A program made the position numbers and the translations under genes. Positions 32,452 through 33,841 of a stretch of DNA of 33,841 nucleotides are shown in pieces (positions within the stretch are counted from its first letter, which is position 1; every line of letters starts with the position of its first letter). Where the stretch lies: contig CAIWTJ010000093.1 in NCBI GenBank assembly GCA_903915535.1, positions 1-33,841 on the forward strand, written 5' to 3'. Below the pieces are notes generated by a model. That model did no database searches, was not told where the DNA came from, and saw nothing but the letters and a program-made list of their open reading frames with translations. The DNA comes from Enhydrobacter aerosaccus (GTDB lineage: Bacteria; Pseudomonadota; Alphaproteobacteria; Reyranellales; Reyranellaceae).

Positions 32452-33841
32452 ACGCGCTTGTCCCTGCGGCTTTCGTCGAAGGTATAGAAGGCCGGCAGCG
32501 TGATGCGCGTGCCCTTGGTGATGGTGGTGATGCCGTGCTCGTGGTGGAAGCCGCCGGTGAAGGCGACCAGGGTGCCGGCCTTTGGCTTGATCAGCATGTC
32601 GAGCGCGGTGAAATAGAACGCGCCGCCTTCATAGTCGTCGTTCAGGTAGACGATGCTCGCGAAGTCGCGCCACGGCATGCCGTGCGGCGAACCGTCGGGG
32701 TTCGCGCGATCGGCGTGCGGGTGAAGGAGCATGCCCTCGCGCCACTGGACCATGTGCACGAAGTCGGCATAGACCGGCGCCTTCAGCTCGTAGAAATCCC
32801 GGAGGCGCTGGGTGATGCGGCGCTGCGTCTCGACGATGATCCGCGCGGCCTCGGGCCGCTCGCGCAGTATGTCGGGATAGTCGAGGATCCGGTTCGACCA
32901 GTAGTCTTCCTTGATGCTTTCGACGAGCTGCAGCGGCGAAAGATCGCGCGAGGCGGCGGAGAGGACCTTGCAGTCCTCCGCCGAAAGGAAGCCCGGTGCG
33001 AAAATGAAGTCGAGTGCGGCGGGGTCGATCGGGCCCGGGATCTCGATCGTGTTCCGGGAGGGCGTGAACACGCCGTCGTTCAGGCGTTTGCGCCCTTCGA
33101 CGTTGAGTTCGCTCTGTGCATTGTCGATGTATTCGAGCACGCTGGTCTGCCGCCACCGTCCGGCTTCCGGGGCCACCGCGGCCACGTCCTCTGCCGAGAC
33201 ATCGGTGGTCTCGGGCTGCACGCCGCTCTCTTCCGCGATCAACAACCTTGCCGCGGCCTCGCTGGACGGCCGGTCTTTGGCATAGAGGGGACGCGTGCCT
33301 CCGGCGTACACCGGCTCCGCGACACGAAGCTTGTTGGAATGCTCGTCGACACGGGTGCCGTCGGGATGACGGCCGACGAAATAATGACGCTGCCAGCCCT
33401 GCTTCACGGCAGCGGGCTCGCCGGCGTTGAGCTTCTTCATGAACCCGTCGCGCGATTGCCGGAAAGTCTGCTGCTCGGCGGCCAGCACGGGATCGTCACT
33501 CAATTCGTGAACGACGACCTCCCAGTCCTCGATGTAGTGCTTGGGGATGGGCAGGATGGTGCAGAACGGTTCGCCCTTCTCGAAGCGCACCGTTCCGGGC
33601 GACATGATCTGCCAGTTCATGGTGAAGGGATACGGCAGCCAGTCGCTCTCGATGATGCCGGTCAGCGGATAGGCATTGGCCTTGGGCCGATTGAACGGTC
33701 CGCTCACCAGGATGTCCCAGTCGGCGGGCGTGCGGAACAGGTAGCTGGTGTGGAGGGTGACGATGCCGCGCGAGAAGTTCGAGCGCGCAAAGTGCTCGAT
33801 GTTGAGCCTGCCCGGCATCTCTCCCACGAGCTCGACCGTCA
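32442..33841 (-). CDS. DUF6065-like N-terminal region fused to a 2OG-Fe(II) oxygenase (5' end outside window)
   Basis: At least 465 codons; the frame is still open at the right edge (reading [10 protein letters not shown]), so GTG 33827 is not necessarily the start. The N-terminal half (through [10 protein letters not shown]) matches the DUF6065 pattern: [20 protein letters not shown], then a stretch ending [13 protein letters not shown] linker rich in Ala/Glu follows. The C-terminal part is a prolyl-4-hydroxylase-like dioxygenase: HPHAD (coding bases 32709-32723) gives the H-x-D iron ligands, FHHEHGI supplies the distal His, and KGTRITLP the 2-oxoglutarate Arg. Such proteins are often linked to peptide or secondary-metabolite hydroxylation, but the substrate is unknown. 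Confidence 0.85.
   Translation of the reverse strand, partial: TVELVGEMPGRLNIEHFARSNFSRGIVTLHTSYLFRTPADWDILVSGPFNRPKANAYPLTGIIESDWLPYPFTMNWQIMSPGTVRFEKGEPFCTILPIPKHYIEDWEVVVHELSDDPVLAAEQQTFRQSRDGFMKKLNAGEPAAVKQGWQRHYFVGRHPDGTRVDEHSNKLRVAEPVYAGGTRPLYAKDRPSSEAAARLLIAEESGVQPETTDVSAEDVAAVAPEAGRWRQTSVLEYIDNAQSELNVEGRKRLNDGVFTPSRNTIEIPGPIDPAALDFIFAPGFLSAEDCKVLSAASRDLSPLQLVESIKEDYWSNRILDYPDILRERPEAARIIVETQRRITQRLRDFYELKAPVYADFVHMVQWREGMLLHPHADRANPDGSPHGMPWRDFASIVYLNDDYEGGAFYFTALDMLIKPKAGTLVAFTGGFHHEHGITTITKGTRITLPAFYTFDESRRDKRVYP

Noticed and set aside
1..33841. CRISPR array, tRNA/rRNA, integrase or insertion sequence
   Set aside because: None seen: no regularly spaced repeats, no recognised RNA gene, and no transposase or integrase among the proteins.

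Overview
The window is high-GC (about two thirds G+C by eye), densely coded DNA. It looks like a chromosomal region of a free-living alphaproteobacterium of Reyranella, Rhodospirillales or Hyphomicrobiales type. That placement is inferred from the style of gene content: a Bug/TctC receptor, several NitT/TauT-type ABC systems, an NdvA/ChvA-like exporter, and an oxygenase with a DUF6065-like N-terminus. No rRNA, tRNA, CRISPR array, insertion sequence or phage gene was seen.

Layout. (1) 1-1062: the tail of an unidentified gene, then a periplasmic Bug receptor, closed by an 87-nt nested inverted repeat. (2) 1177-3920: two RidA-like genes on the minus strand flank a tandem pair of recently duplicated TonB-like, proline-rich envelope proteins. 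(3) 3961-6048: an NDP-forming acyl-CoA synthetase. (4) 6167-7501: phenylalanine 4-hydroxylase divergent from an Lrp/AsnC regulator. (5) 7546-10505: an M20 amidohydrolase and an NdvA-like ABC exporter. (6) 10574-13130: a complete NitT/TauT-type ABC importer operon. (7) 13189-16271: a small secreted protein, an ABC-F ATPase and a luciferase-like flavin oxidoreductase. (8) 16272-20976: a divergon. A substrate-binding protein and a cytosine-deaminase-like amidohydrolase lie on minus; a TauD-type dioxygenase, ABC ATPase and permease lie on plus. (9) 20977-26490, minus: a sugar-type (CUT1) importer without its ATPase, a small secreted protein, an HpaI-type aldolase and an AmiF-type formamidase. (10) 26559-30014, plus: mutarotase, XylB-like sugar dehydrogenase, RidA and an acetamidase/formamidase. 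(11) 30173-33841: a mostly non-coding stretch, an alpha/beta hydrolase, class II fumarase, and an oxygenase cut by the window edge.

Working together. Blocks 9 and 10 diverge from one 68-nt promoter region. They can be read as an oxidative, non-phosphorylating sugar pathway (uptake, mutarotation, C1 dehydrogenation, 2-keto-3-deoxy-acid cleavage); lactonase and dehydratase are not in the window. A second theme is small-amide and amidine nitrogen: two unrelated formamidase families, a CodA-like hydrolase, an M20 amidohydrolase and three RidA proteins. The most unusual local features are the three-way-junction repeat at 1070-1156, the duplicated TonB-like pair framed by RidA proteins that lack the family's key arginine, a hairpin that would hide the ribosome-binding site at 13159-13180, and three convergent gene pairs whose stop codons touch with no base between them.
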